From an uncultured Collinsella sp. (GTDB taxonomy: Bacteria > Actinomycetota > Coriobacteriia > Coriobacteriales > Coriobacteriaceae), in contig CATZRJ010000033.1 in assembly GCA_958423535.1 (NCBI GenBank), positions 1-21,281 of the forward strand: a stretch of 21,281 bases of DNA, given 5' to 3'. Numbering within the stretch: position 1 is the stretch's first letter; each line of letters opens with the position of its first letter. The position numbers were made by a program, and so were the translations under genes. A model generated the notes under the pieces. It did no database searches. It saw only the letters and a list, made by a program, of their open reading frames with translations, and was not told where the DNA came from. Of this stretch, positions 14,867 through 21,281 are shown piece by piece.

Positions 14867-15012
14867 ACTATACCGGTTTACGGGGCTGAATCACCAACTG
14901 GCGACCATGGCGCCAATAGCGAAATTAAAACCGAAGGTAGATGGCTCATTGTTTCTTGAAAATGCAGGGTATGGTTGGCTTGTATCATTCTGGCTCCGTA
15001 AACCGTCATAGT
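14867..15012. repeat. Long repeat with terminal inverted repeats, copy 1
   Basis: The ends are imperfect inverted repeats of about 25 bases. Left: ACTATACCGGTTTACGGGGC. Right, read on the minus strand: ACTATGACGGTTTACGGAGC. The core CGGTTTACGG is identical. The inner part (14919-14978) matches the inner part of the element at 15103 over about 60 bases, including ATTAAAACCG, AGGTAG, TGTTTCT and GGGTATGG. No target-site duplication or reading frame of note is seen. Confidence 0.75.
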
Positions 15013-15016
15013 TTTG

Positions 15017-15055
15017 AAAATGACCCCTTGGGGACGGAGGAAAATGGGTCATTTT
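15017..15055. repeat. Hairpin repeat with CTTGGGGACGGAGG loop, copy B
   Basis: AAAATGACCC (15017-15026) pairs with GGGTCATTTT (15046-15055) around CTTGGGGACGGAGGAAAAT. Compared with the copy at 7050, the loop is the same except its last base and the stem carries a compensated change. It sits between the two long repeats with shared cores. Confidence 0.85.
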
Positions 15056-15102
15056 TGTCTCGTGGAGGAACGGCGGAACACCCTCTGCCAAGAATCGGGG
15101 GC

Positions 15103-15230
15103 ATCTACTACGTTTAAGTGCGTACCCCGAACCACGCCGAAAATCGCAATATTAAAACCGCAGGTAGCGGACTCGCTGTTTCTGAAAAAACAAGGGTATG
15201 GTCAGGGGTCCGGGGGTAAGCGTAGTAGAT
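15103..15230. repeat. Long repeat with terminal inverted repeats, copy 2
   Basis: ATCTACTACG (15103-15112) and CGTAGTAGAT (15221-15230) are perfect inverted ends; further in, TACCCCGAAC is roughly mirrored by GTCCGGGGGTA. The core at 15146-15206 matches that of the element at 14867 while the terminal repeats are different in sequence. The remaining bases to 15357 contain a perfect palindrome AAGGCGCCTT near 15293 and nothing else I can name. Confidence 0.75.
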
Positions 15231-15357
15231 AGGCGCGTTTCGTGGCGCGGCGAATCCCGACGCCATGGATTTGCTCCCTAGTCGCATCATTTGAAGGCGC
15301 CTTAGGGCAAGAGTGTCCCTTTTGACTAGTCGTTTATGAACGTCTCCGATGACTAAG

Positions 15358-15385
15358 TTGCAGGTGGCAGCGGTTGTGTTACACT
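15358..15385 (+). promoter_or_regulatory. Candidate rho promoter
   Basis: TTGCAG (15358-15363), 16 bases, then TACACT (15380-15385) preceded by TGT, an extended -10. It would give a leader of about 140 bases before the rho start. Confidence 0.5.
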
Positions 15386-15391
15386 TACGCT

Positions 15392-15530
15392 GCGTATTTG
15401 GCGCAATCATCTCGATACAGATCAATGGTGCCCGTCGCTTTTTGGACGGAGCTAGACTGTTTAGCCGCCCTGAAGGTATATGCAGGGAGCATGTGATCGC
15501 AGGGCTTGAAAAGAAAGTTGAGCAAACACT
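15392..15530 (+). promoter_or_regulatory. rho leader with a possible 23-codon upstream frame
   Basis: The inferred untranslated leader contains a hairpin CCGTC-GCTTTTTG-GACGG and a short reading frame from ATG 15425 to TGA 15494-15496 (23 residues, beginning MVPVAFWTELDC). No strong ribosome-binding site precedes it. In enterobacteria the rho leader mediates autoregulation by Rho; a similar role here is only inferred. Confidence 0.3.
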
Positions 15531-18089
15531 GTGTCTGATCAACAACAAGAAAACAAAATAACGACGACGCAAACGGCTCCCGCTGCACCGGTTACGTCGG
15601 ACCAGGCCGTGGTGCCCGCGCCGGCGCAGGTCTCGGCTCCTGAGGCGCCTAAGGCCGCCGCGCCTGCCACGCCCGTTGCTAGCGAGGAGGCTGCACCCGC
15701 CAAGCCCAAGCGCACGCGTCGTGTGGCCAAGCCTGCTGTGGACGGCGAGGAGGCCGCAAAGCCTAAGCGTCGCACGACGCGCACCACGCGCGCGAAGCGG
15801 CCCGCTGCCGCCGATGCGTCGGCCCCCATTTCCGATGAGGTCGCGCAGGCCCGTGCGCTGGCACAGATCAGCGAGGCCCAGGTAGTGCGCGCCCGCCGTC
15901 GCGCTGCCGAGCGCGAGGCCGCGGCACTGACCGAGCTTGCCGTGCCGGGCGTACTCGAGGCTCCGGCGGCCAATGAGGCTCCTGCTGCCGAGCAGATGGC
16001 CGAGAAGCCGGCGCCGCGCACGCGTCGCCGTGCGGCAGCCAAGACGCAGCAGCCCGCTGAGCAGCCGACTCCTGAGGTCGCTGAAGCTCCGGCTCGTTCC
16101 GCGGCAGGGGAGGATGCTCCCTCCGCTGAGCCCGTCGTGCCCGCTGAGGCCAACGAGGTTCCCGCCGTTGACCCGGCTCTGCGCCCGCATCGTCGCGGCC
16201 GCAAGCCCAAGGCGTTTGTTGAGGCCGAGAAAGCCGCTGCCGCAGCAGCTGCTGCTCGGAGCGCAGCGGTGACGGCCGAGCCCGCGGCCACGGCCGACGC
16301 GCCGGTCCAGGACGCTCCGTCCACCGAGGCTCCCGCATCTGTCGATGCCGAGCTCGCCGATGTCCGCCCCGGCCGTAGCCGTCGCACCGCGGCAAAGCGT
16401 TCGACGAAGTCCAAGGCCAAGGCCGACGCCAAGCCCGTCGACGACAAGTCCTCCGAGGCAACCGCCGATGCCGCTTCCGAGGCCGAGAACTCCGATCAGC
16501 CGCCGACTGATAAGTCCAGGCGTACGCGCAAGAAGTCTGCAAAGGCCAAGGTTGCCGAGCAGCAGGGCGACGCCGAACCCAGCAACCATGCCAACACCGA
16601 CACCAAGGCAGAGGGCGAGGCTCCGTCCGGTACCGATGCTGCTTCCACGGCTGCCGAAGGCGTCGAGACCGAAGAGGGCGCTCGCCCCAACCGCCGTCAG
16701 CACAAGCGCAACGACGAGCGCAACGACCGCAAGGACGATCGCAACAACGATCGCCGCGGCCGTCAGCGCGACCGCAAACAGCGCAACAAGGAGCGTAACT
16801 CCGCCCCCACCGAGCCCACGCTTTCGCGCGAGGAGCTTGCGGCCATGAAGGTCGCCGAGCTGCGCGAGAAGGCAAAAGAGTTCGAGATCGAGACGACCGG
16901 CAAGAAGAAGGCCGAGCTCGTCGAGGAGATCTACACGACTGCCGCGAAGGCCGAGGGCTTCCGCGATATTAAGGGCATCCTGCAGATTCGCCCGGACAGC
17001 TCCGGTATCATTCACGCCCACGGTTACATGAAGTCCAACGAGGACGCCTTCGTCCCCGCTTACCTCATCCGCTCCGCGCGTCTGCGCACGGGCGATGTCA
17101 TCGAGGGCTCGCTGCGCCCCTCGCGCGGCGGCGACAAGCGCGCCGGCCTCGCCAAGATCACGACCGTTAACGGCATGGATCCCGAGCAGATCCGCAACCG
17201 CCCCAAGTTCGGCGACCTTACCCCGGTCTATCCCAACGAGCCGCTGCGCATGGAGCACGGCAAGGATTCCATTACCGGTCGCGCCATCGATATCGTGTCG
17301 CCGATCGGCAAGGGCCAGCGTGGCCTGATCGTGTCGCCGCCCAAGGCCGGCAAGACAACGATCCTTAAGAAGATCTGCCAGTCCATCTCGATCAACAACC
17401 CCGAGGTGCACCTCATCTGCCTGCTCGTCGACGAGCGCCCCGAAGAGGTCACCGATATGCAGCGTTCCATCAAGGGCGAGGTCGTTGCCTCGACCTTCGA
17501 TATGCCCGCCGACAACCACACCCGCGTGGCCGAGCTCGTTATCGAGCGCGCCAAGCGCATTGTGGAGCTGGGTGGCGATGTCGTGGTGGTGCTCGACTCC
17601 ATCACGCGTCTTGCCCGTGCCTACAACCTGGCGGCACCTGCCTCGGGCCGTATCCTCTCGGGCGGCGTCGATTCGGCGGCCCTCTACCCGCCCAAGCGTT
17701 TCCTGGGTGCAGCCCGCAATATCGAAAACGGAGGCTCGCTTACTATCCTCGCCTCCGCCCTCATCGACACCGGCTCCAAGATGGACGAGGTCATCTTTGA
17801 GGAGTTCAAGGGCACCGGCAACATGGAGCTCAAGCTCGACCGCGATCTTGCCGATCGCCGCATCTTCCCGGCCATCGACCCCGTTGCCTCCGGTACACGC
17901 AACGAGGACCTGCTGGTCGACGAGCAGATGCGCCCGTTTGTCTTTGGCCTGCGTCGCATCCTCGCCGGCATGAACAACACCGAGCGCGCGGCGGCGTCGT
18001 TTATCAAGGGCCTTAAGGGCACCAACACCAATCAGGAGTTCCTGGTGCGTTCGGCCAAAAAACACAGCGACTACGAGCAGACGTTTTAG
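15531..18089 (+). CDS. rho: Transcription termination factor Rho with a 430-residue N-terminal extension
   Basis: Hexameric RNA-dependent ATPase that terminates transcription. The conserved body starts near residue 431 with the Rho N-terminal helical domain (LSREELAAMKVAELREKAKE). The cold-shock-like RNA-binding domain follows from about 475 (GFRDIKGILQ). The ATPase has Walker A SPPKAGKTT at 602-610 and Walker B VVVVLD at 684-689, followed by the Q-loop/R-loop region through LDRDLADRRIFPAID. Residues 1-430 are low-complexity: Ala/Pro/Glu-rich with many KPKR, RTRR and RRRAA clusters. They end in an Arg/Asn/Asp-rich block (about 385-422). At 852 residues it is twice E. coli Rho. The GTG start at 15531 lacks a strong ribosome-binding site. 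A terminator follows. Confidence 0.96.
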   Translation: MSDQQQENKITTTQTAPAAPVTSDQAVVPAPAQVSAPEAPKAAAPATPVASEEAAPAKPKRTRRVAKPAVDGEEAAKPKRRTTRTTRAKRPAAADASAPISDEVAQARALAQISEAQVVRARRRAAEREAAALTELAVPGVLEAPAANEAPAAEQMAEKPAPRTRRRAAAKTQQPAEQPTPEVAEAPARSAAGEDAPSAEPVVPAEANEVPAVDPALRPHRRGRKPKAFVEAEKAAAAAAAARSAAVTAEPAATADAPVQDAPSTEAPASVDAELADVRPGRSRRTAAKRSTKSKAKADAKPVDDKSSEATADAASEAENSDQPPTDKSRRTRKKSAKAKVAEQQGDAEPSNHANTDTKAEGEAPSGTDAASTAAEGVETEEGARPNRRQHKRNDERNDRKDDRNNDRRGRQRDRKQRNKERNSAPTEPTLSREELAAMKVAELREKAKEFEIETTGKKKAELVEEIYTTAAKAEGFRDIKGILQIRPDSSGIIHAHGYMKSNEDAFVPAYLIRSARLRTGDVIEGSLRPSRGGDKRAGLAKITTVNGMDPEQIRNRPKFGDLTPVYPNEPLRMEHGKDSITGRAIDIVSPIGKGQRGLIVSPPKAGKTTILKKICQSISINNPEVHLICLLVDERPEEVTDMQRSIKGEVVASTFDMPADNHTRVAELVIERAKRIVELGGDVVVVLDSITRLARAYNLAAPASGRILSGGVDSAALYPPKRFLGAARNIENGGSLTILASALIDTGSKMDEVIFEEFKGTGNMELKLDRDLADRRIFPAIDPVASGTRNEDLLVDEQMRPFVFGLRRILAGMNNTERAAASFIKGLKGTNTNQEFLVRSAKKHSDYEQTF

Positions 18090-18130
18090 ACAATAAGCCG
18101 CACGCTATATCGCCATAAGAACGGGCAATC

Positions 18131-18163
18131 GGGCCGGGGTTTATGCCCCGGCCCTTTCTTTAT
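18131..18163 (+). terminator. Terminator of rho
   Basis: GGGCCGGGG-TTTATG-CCCCGGCCC forms a perfect 9-bp stem, followed by TTTCTTTAT. It lies 41 bases after the rho stop codon. Confidence 0.9.
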
Positions 18164-18195
18164 GGCGCCACTCGGCAACAATTTTTGACCTTATG

Positions 18196-18257
18196 ACCGA
18201 CAAGCAGCGGATTTCGGGTCACAATCCGGCCTCATCGCTTGCAATCGGAGGGTCGGT
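18196..18257. other. Stem-loop structure before the membrane-protein operon
   Basis: ACCGAC (18196-18201) pairs with GTCGGT (18252-18257), with inner AAGC/GCTT and CGGATT/AATCCG pairing around TCGGGTCAC. It overlaps the upstream part of the candidate promoter at 18239-18267. A 27-codon plus-strand frame (ATG 18193 to TAA 18276) runs through it without a ribosome-binding site; I do not call it a gene. Confidence 0.4.
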
Positions 18258-18267
18258 TTCGCATAAT
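18239..18267 (+). promoter_or_regulatory. Candidate promoter of the membrane-protein/VanZ operon
   Basis: TTGCAA (18239-18244), 17 bases, then CATAAT (18262-18267, five of six matches). It implies a leader of about 130 bases that contains the small hairpin GGGAC-GCAT-GTCCC near 18325-18338. Confidence 0.6.
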
Positions 18268-18404
18268 AACTTTTAAGCTTCGCGACGGAAAACGCAGATG
18301 AAACGAACCATATACCGTTGCTTTGGGACGCATGTCCCGCTTCATCTTCTCTCGCGCAGCCAACTAAATGATGCGATTTGGGTGCTGGAAGATGGGGAGA
18401 GCTC

Positions 18405-19856
18405 ATGGCTTCTTCTGATGCAACACAACGAGCAGTCCTTGCCGGACTTTCCTGCGGGATCGGCCTTGCCGCCCCCGTGGTGATGTATGCTGCGACGTTG
18501 CCGTTCTCGTCGGTTAATGAGACGGTTGTCGCGGGCGCGGTTCCCTTTGCCGTTGGTGCGGTGGCGGGCGTGGGCATCTATGCGGCCTCGCTGGGCATCT
18601 CCGAGTATCGTGCCGAGCACGATGGCCGCCTGTTCGAGCCCGATGCTGTGGGCGGTGCCGCTCAGTTTGGCCGGACCCACAGCGAGTTCAAGACCGCTTC
18701 GATTCCCGCGCAGCAGCAGGGGGCGGCATTTCAGCCTGCGGTCCCGGCCGATCAAGCCAATGCCGCACAGCCTTCTCCCGCATTTCTCTCCGGCCTGACC
18801 GGTGCGTTCCAGCGCCGCCACGCCGACGATGGCGTTCCCACCATCGCGCGCGCGGCTAACGCCATGGATGAGGCCGACGCCTGGTCTATGATCGACAGCA
18901 TGCTCGATGACGATTCCCCGGTCAGCTGCGATCCTGCGCGTTCGCGCGATGTCTACCAGGTCGCAATCGACGAGCTCACCAACGGTGGAAAGACCGGTTC
19001 TTACAATCGCGATGACATTGCCGCTGCCGCACGCGCCGTCTCGGGCTCTCACGCCGCCCCTGCGGGCAGCACCGCAGCCTTCGTGGCGCTTGTAGCCAAT
19101 GCCGCCAACAATGCCGCCTATAACGGCGCGTCGTCGGCTGCGTACACCTCTGCCGCGGCTGCTGCTTCGGCCGGCCAGCAGAGTACAGCTCAGCCGGCTC
19201 CTGTCTCCGATCCCTTTGCCGACGAGCCCCTGGCTGTCGATGAGGAGACCGTCGCCGCTCGCCGTGCTGCCGAAAGCTCGCTTTGGGGCGCTTCGGCCCA
19301 AATGCAGGCCGCGGAGGCGGCGCCGTACAACGCCAAGCTCGCCAGCATGCCCATCATTTCCGATGCCAAGGGCGTGGATCTCGCCGATCTGGACGAACCC
19401 GCCGCCATCACTGCCTCTATCGATGCACAGGATCGCGTGGACACCGACAGTCTCCCCGATGCCTCTCTTGAGGAAGATATCCCCATGGCCGATTATTCGG
19501 GCCACGAGGACATGTGGGCCGCTGCTATGGCGATCATGGCCGATGTCGCTGAGCCCGCCCCCGTGGCGGTGCCCACGCCTGCAGCCTCACCCGTCTCGGT
19601 TGCTCCCGTCTATGTCGGCCGCCACAGCTCTGTGCTTCCCGAGGATACCGCGCGTATCTCGCGCGAGGGTATCGAGCGCGCCGAGGCTATCGCTGCCGGC
19701 GTTATGGAAAACCGTCGTCATGAGCGCGTCAATCAGATTCTCGAGGAAGAGATCAACCGTCTGCAGTCTGCGGCCGTCAAGCGCACGGGCCGTGCCTATC
19801 TGAGCGTTATCGAGGGCGGTACCGCCAGCTTTACGCCGCTGCGTGCGGAGGCATAA
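18405..19856 (+). CDS. Unrecognised protein with two N-terminal membrane helices and a long low-complexity region
   Basis: I do not recognise this 483-residue protein. Two hydrophobic helices lie at about residues 8-31 and 40-64, rich in Ala, Gly and Val. Then comes a long Ala/Asp/Pro-rich region with low sequence complexity, probably disordered, on what would be the cytoplasmic side. The last 60 residues are more ordered: a charged helix (REGIERAEAIAAGVMENRRHERVNQILEEEINR in part) followed by a short tail. GGGGAG lies 6 bases before ATG 18405; an upstream in-frame TTG at 18378 is less likely. The downstream VanZ-like gene starts 7 bases after the stop, so the two are very likely co-transcribed. 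A cell-envelope role is inferred only from the membrane anchor and this neighbour. Confidence 0.8.
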   Translation: MASSDATQRAVLAGLSCGIGLAAPVVMYAATLPFSSVNETVVAGAVPFAVGAVAGVGIYAASLGISEYRAEHDGRLFEPDAVGGAAQFGRTHSEFKTASIPAQQQGAAFQPAVPADQANAAQPSPAFLSGLTGAFQRRHADDGVPTIARAANAMDEADAWSMIDSMLDDDSPVSCDPARSRDVYQVAIDELTNGGKTGSYNRDDIAAAARAVSGSHAAPAGSTAAFVALVANAANNAAYNGASSAAYTSAAAAASAGQQSTAQPAPVSDPFADEPLAVDEETVAARRAAESSLWGASAQMQAAEAAPYNAKLASMPIISDAKGVDLADLDEPAAITASIDAQDRVDTDSLPDASLEEDIPMADYSGHEDMWAAAMAIMADVAEPAPVAVPTPAASPVSVAPVYVGRHSSVLPEDTARISREGIERAEAIAAGVMENRRHERVNQILEEEINRLQSAAVKRTGRAYLSVIEGGTASFTPLRAEA

Positions 19857-19863
19857 TTGCCGC

Positions 19864-20313
19864 ATGGTTAAGGTCGATCGAAAATGGGCGCTTGTCGCCT
19901 GCGCCATGGTACTCTTCATTTGGGGCAATTCGCTGGTTCCCGGTACAGGCTCTGGTTCGTTGAGTCTTTCGATCATGGAATCCATTCGCGGCTTTTTGCA
20001 GGCCCTGGGGCTTCCATTCGATTGGGTGACCAACTTCGTCGTACGCAAGTGTGCTCATTTTACCGAGTACATGGTGCTTGGCATTTTGGTGACGCACGCC
20101 TTTGACCTCGAAGGCCGGCGCACGTTTGATGTGTTGCTGCCCACGGCGGTGTTCTTGCTGCTCGTCCCCTCTATCGACGAGACGATCCAGCTTTTTGTGC
20201 CCGGTCGCGCCGGCATGATTACCGATGTGATGATTGACTGCTGCGGGGCGACGACAGGCGTCGTGCTCCGATATCTCTTACGTTCGCTGATGTACACCAA
20301 AAAGGCCGCCTAG
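19864..20313 (+). CDS. VanZ-like family membrane protein
   Basis: A 149-residue membrane protein with about four hydrophobic segments. Family features are KCAHFTEYMVLGIL in the middle and DETIQLFVPGRAGMITDVMID before the last helix, the acidic/polar pattern shared by VanZ-like proteins. VanZ itself gives low-level teicoplanin resistance by an unclear mechanism; most chromosomal relatives have no known role, so this is not evidence of glycopeptide resistance. GGAGG lies 11 bases before ATG 19864; the in-frame GTG at 19843 would overlap the upstream gene. The stop codon is inside the left arm of the terminator hairpin that follows. Confidence 0.87.
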   Translation: MVKVDRKWALVACAMVLFIWGNSLVPGTGSGSLSLSIMESIRGFLQALGLPFDWVTNFVVRKCAHFTEYMVLGILVTHAFDLEGRRTFDVLLPTAVFLLLVPSIDETIQLFVPGRAGMITDVMIDCCGATTGVVLRYLLRSLMYTKKAA

Positions 20314-20341
20314 GACGTTTTGCTTGGTCCTAGGCGGCCTT
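20302..20341. terminator. Convergent terminator hairpin overlapping the VanZ-like stop codon
   Basis: AAGGCCGCCTAGGAC (20302-20316) and GTCCTAGGCGGCCTT (20327-20341) form a perfect 15-bp stem with a 10-base loop. The minus strand continues with Ts, so it best serves the leftward kinase gene. It lacks a good T-tract on the plus strand but may still act on the VanZ-like operon. Confidence 0.8.
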
Positions 20342-20360
20342 ATGCGTTTGAGGGCCTCTG

Positions 20361-20415
20361 CGGGGCGTGACGGCGTTGTCCGGGCGTTTTGCGAGTTTGG
20401 CTACGCCGCGCCCCG
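20361..20415. other. Second stem-loop between the convergent genes
   Basis: CGGGGCG-TGA-CGGCGT pairs with ACGCCG-CGCCCCG, leaving a three-base bulge, around a 26-base loop. It ends 13 bases before the kinase stop codon. There is no T-tract; it may be a processing or stability structure at the 3' end. Confidence 0.5.
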
Positions 20416-20427
20416 TTGAGGTGTCCT

Positions 20428-21281
20428 TTACTGGAGCGCCTGTGCGCCCAGGGCCAGGCAACCCATGATGCCCTGCTTGCCCTCGAGGCTGTTATTGACA
20501 ATGTAGGTATCAATGTCGTTGACCTCGGGCGTGACGATATAGCCGTTGAGTATCTCGGCGCACTTTTTGCGTGCGAGCGGCACGATGGGGGTGTGGTCGG
20601 CCACGCCGCCGCCGATGATGATCTTTTGCGGCGCGTAGCACAGCGTGTAGGTCATGAGCGCCTGTGCCAGATAGCCTGCGAGCAGGTCCATGGCCTCCGG
20701 GTCATCGGCCATGTCTCCGGCGCTCTTGCCATCCCAGCGCTTTTTAACGCCGGGGCCGGCGATGAGGCCCTCGAGGCAGTTGTCGTGGAAGGGGCAAGCG
20801 CTATGCTTGCCGATGGTGTCGCGCGGGTCGCGCGTGACCAGGATGTGGCCGGCCTCGGGATGCATCATGCCGTGTACGAGCTTACCGCCCGAGAGCACGC
20901 CGGCGCCCACACCGGTGCCGATGGTCAGGTAGACCACGTCTGTGAGGCCCTGGGCGCAACCAAAGGTGACCTCGCCCAGGCAGGCAACGTTGACGTCGGT
21001 GTCGTAGCCGCAGGGAATATTGAGCTCGTTTTGGATGGTGCCCAGCAGGTCGAAGTAGCGCCATGCCGTTTTGGGCGTCTCCAGGATCTTGCCGTATTGG
21101 GGCGAGGCAGGGTTGACTGCGGTGGGGCCAAAGGCGCCGATGCCCAGCGCGGCGATGCCCTTGTCGGCAAACCATGCATTGACGGCCTCAACGGTCTCCT
21201 GCGGGGTCGTGGTCGCGATCTGCTCACGCTCCAGGACCGTACCGTCTGCATAGCCCGTGGCGCAGACCATCTTGGTGCCGC
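20428..21281 (-). CDS. ROK-family sugar kinase, probably fructokinase (5' end outside the window)
   Basis: The reading frame continues past the ATG at 21270 to the window edge as Gly-Thr-Lys-Met. This is the end of the family's N-terminal phosphate-binding GGTK motif, so only a few N-terminal residues are missing. Further motifs are GIGAFGPTAVN, YDTDVNVACLGE, TIGTGVGAGVL (second phosphate loop), HPEAGHILV and the zinc-binding HSACPFHDNCLEG. The single insert between them and the length are like Bacillus-type fructokinases of the ROK family, which phosphorylate fructose with ATP in the cytoplasm. Exact sugar specificity cannot be read from sequence alone. The convergent hairpins at 20302-20415 follow its stop codon. 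Confidence 0.92.
   Translation of the reverse strand, partial: GTKMVCATGYADGTVLEREQIATTTPQETVEAVNAWFADKGIAALGIGAFGPTAVNPASPQYGKILETPKTAWRYFDLLGTIQNELNIPCGYDTDVNVACLGEVTFGCAQGLTDVVYLTIGTGVGAGVLSGGKLVHGMMHPEAGHILVTRDPRDTIGKHSACPFHDNCLEGLIAGPGVKKRWDGKSAGDMADDPEAMDLLAGYLAQALMTYTLCYAPQKIIIGGGVADHTPIVPLARKKCAEILNGYIVTPEVNDIDTYIVNNSLEGKQGIMGCLALGAQALQ

Noticed and set aside
18193..18276. 27-codon plus-strand frame upstream of the membrane-protein gene
   Set aside because: No ribosome-binding site, and it coincides with a stem-loop and a promoter, which explain the sequence better.
19864..20313. VanZ-like gene as a glycopeptide resistance determinant
   Set aside because: No vanA/B/H/X/Y/R/S genes are present, and chromosomal VanZ-like proteins are widespread without a resistance role.

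Overview
The window looks like the chromosome of a gut-type actinobacterium of the class Coriobacteriia, most likely Collinsella or a close relative. The grounds are high GC, an actinobacterial-style Rho with a very long N-terminal extension, a CarD-family regulator, and short hairpin-forming intergenic repeats of a kind I associate with that genus from memory. I see no phage, CRISPR array, insertion sequence, rRNA or resistance gene. The coding content is mostly housekeeping; the unusual material lies between genes.

Layout. 1-860: start codon of a leftward gene leaving the window, a 106-residue MGMT-fold protein (148-468), then a repeat-rich gap ending in the trpS terminator. 861-3247: leftward trpS (tryptophanyl-tRNA synthetase) and a polyprenyl-phosphate GlcNAc-1-phosphate transferase of the WecA/TagO type. 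3248-3774: a non-coding gap with a candidate structured RNA carrying its own promoter and terminator. 3775-7047: rightward radical-SAM protein of the PflX type, tRNA-Ala(CGC) with a clear promoter and terminator, a small coiled-coil/tail-anchored protein, and nicotinate phosphoribosyltransferase (pncB). 7124-11270: proB and proA, the first two steps of proline synthesis, separated by an inverted S33 proline iminopeptidase-like gene. 11342-12543: leftward HD-domain protein and CarD-like regulator. 12886-14739: rightward argS, divergent from the CarD gene. 14740-15530: a 790-base gap packed with repeats, then the rho promoter and leader. 15531-18089: rho, 852 codons. 18405-20313: an unrecognised membrane-anchored protein followed by a VanZ-like protein, probably one operon. 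20428-21281: leftward ROK-family sugar kinase, 5' end beyond the window.

How the parts relate. ProB and ProA make glutamate semialdehyde for proline, and the peptidase between them would release proline from peptides, so synthesis and salvage sit together. trpS, argS and tRNA-Ala serve translation; rho and the CarD-like protein serve transcription; pncB serves NAD salvage; the WecA/TagO-like enzyme starts a cell-wall glycopolymer.

The main non-genic signal is a set of hairpin elements in nearly every gap. Their loops share a GGGGAC-type motif while their stem sequences differ, and one pair shows a compensatory base-pair change. A second set, about 130-150 bases long, shares a core but has different terminal inverted repeats in each copy. 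Other gaps hold a three-way-junction-like structure after proB and the candidate RNA upstream of the WecA/TagO-like gene. All readings are by eye from the sequence; no database search or folding program was run.
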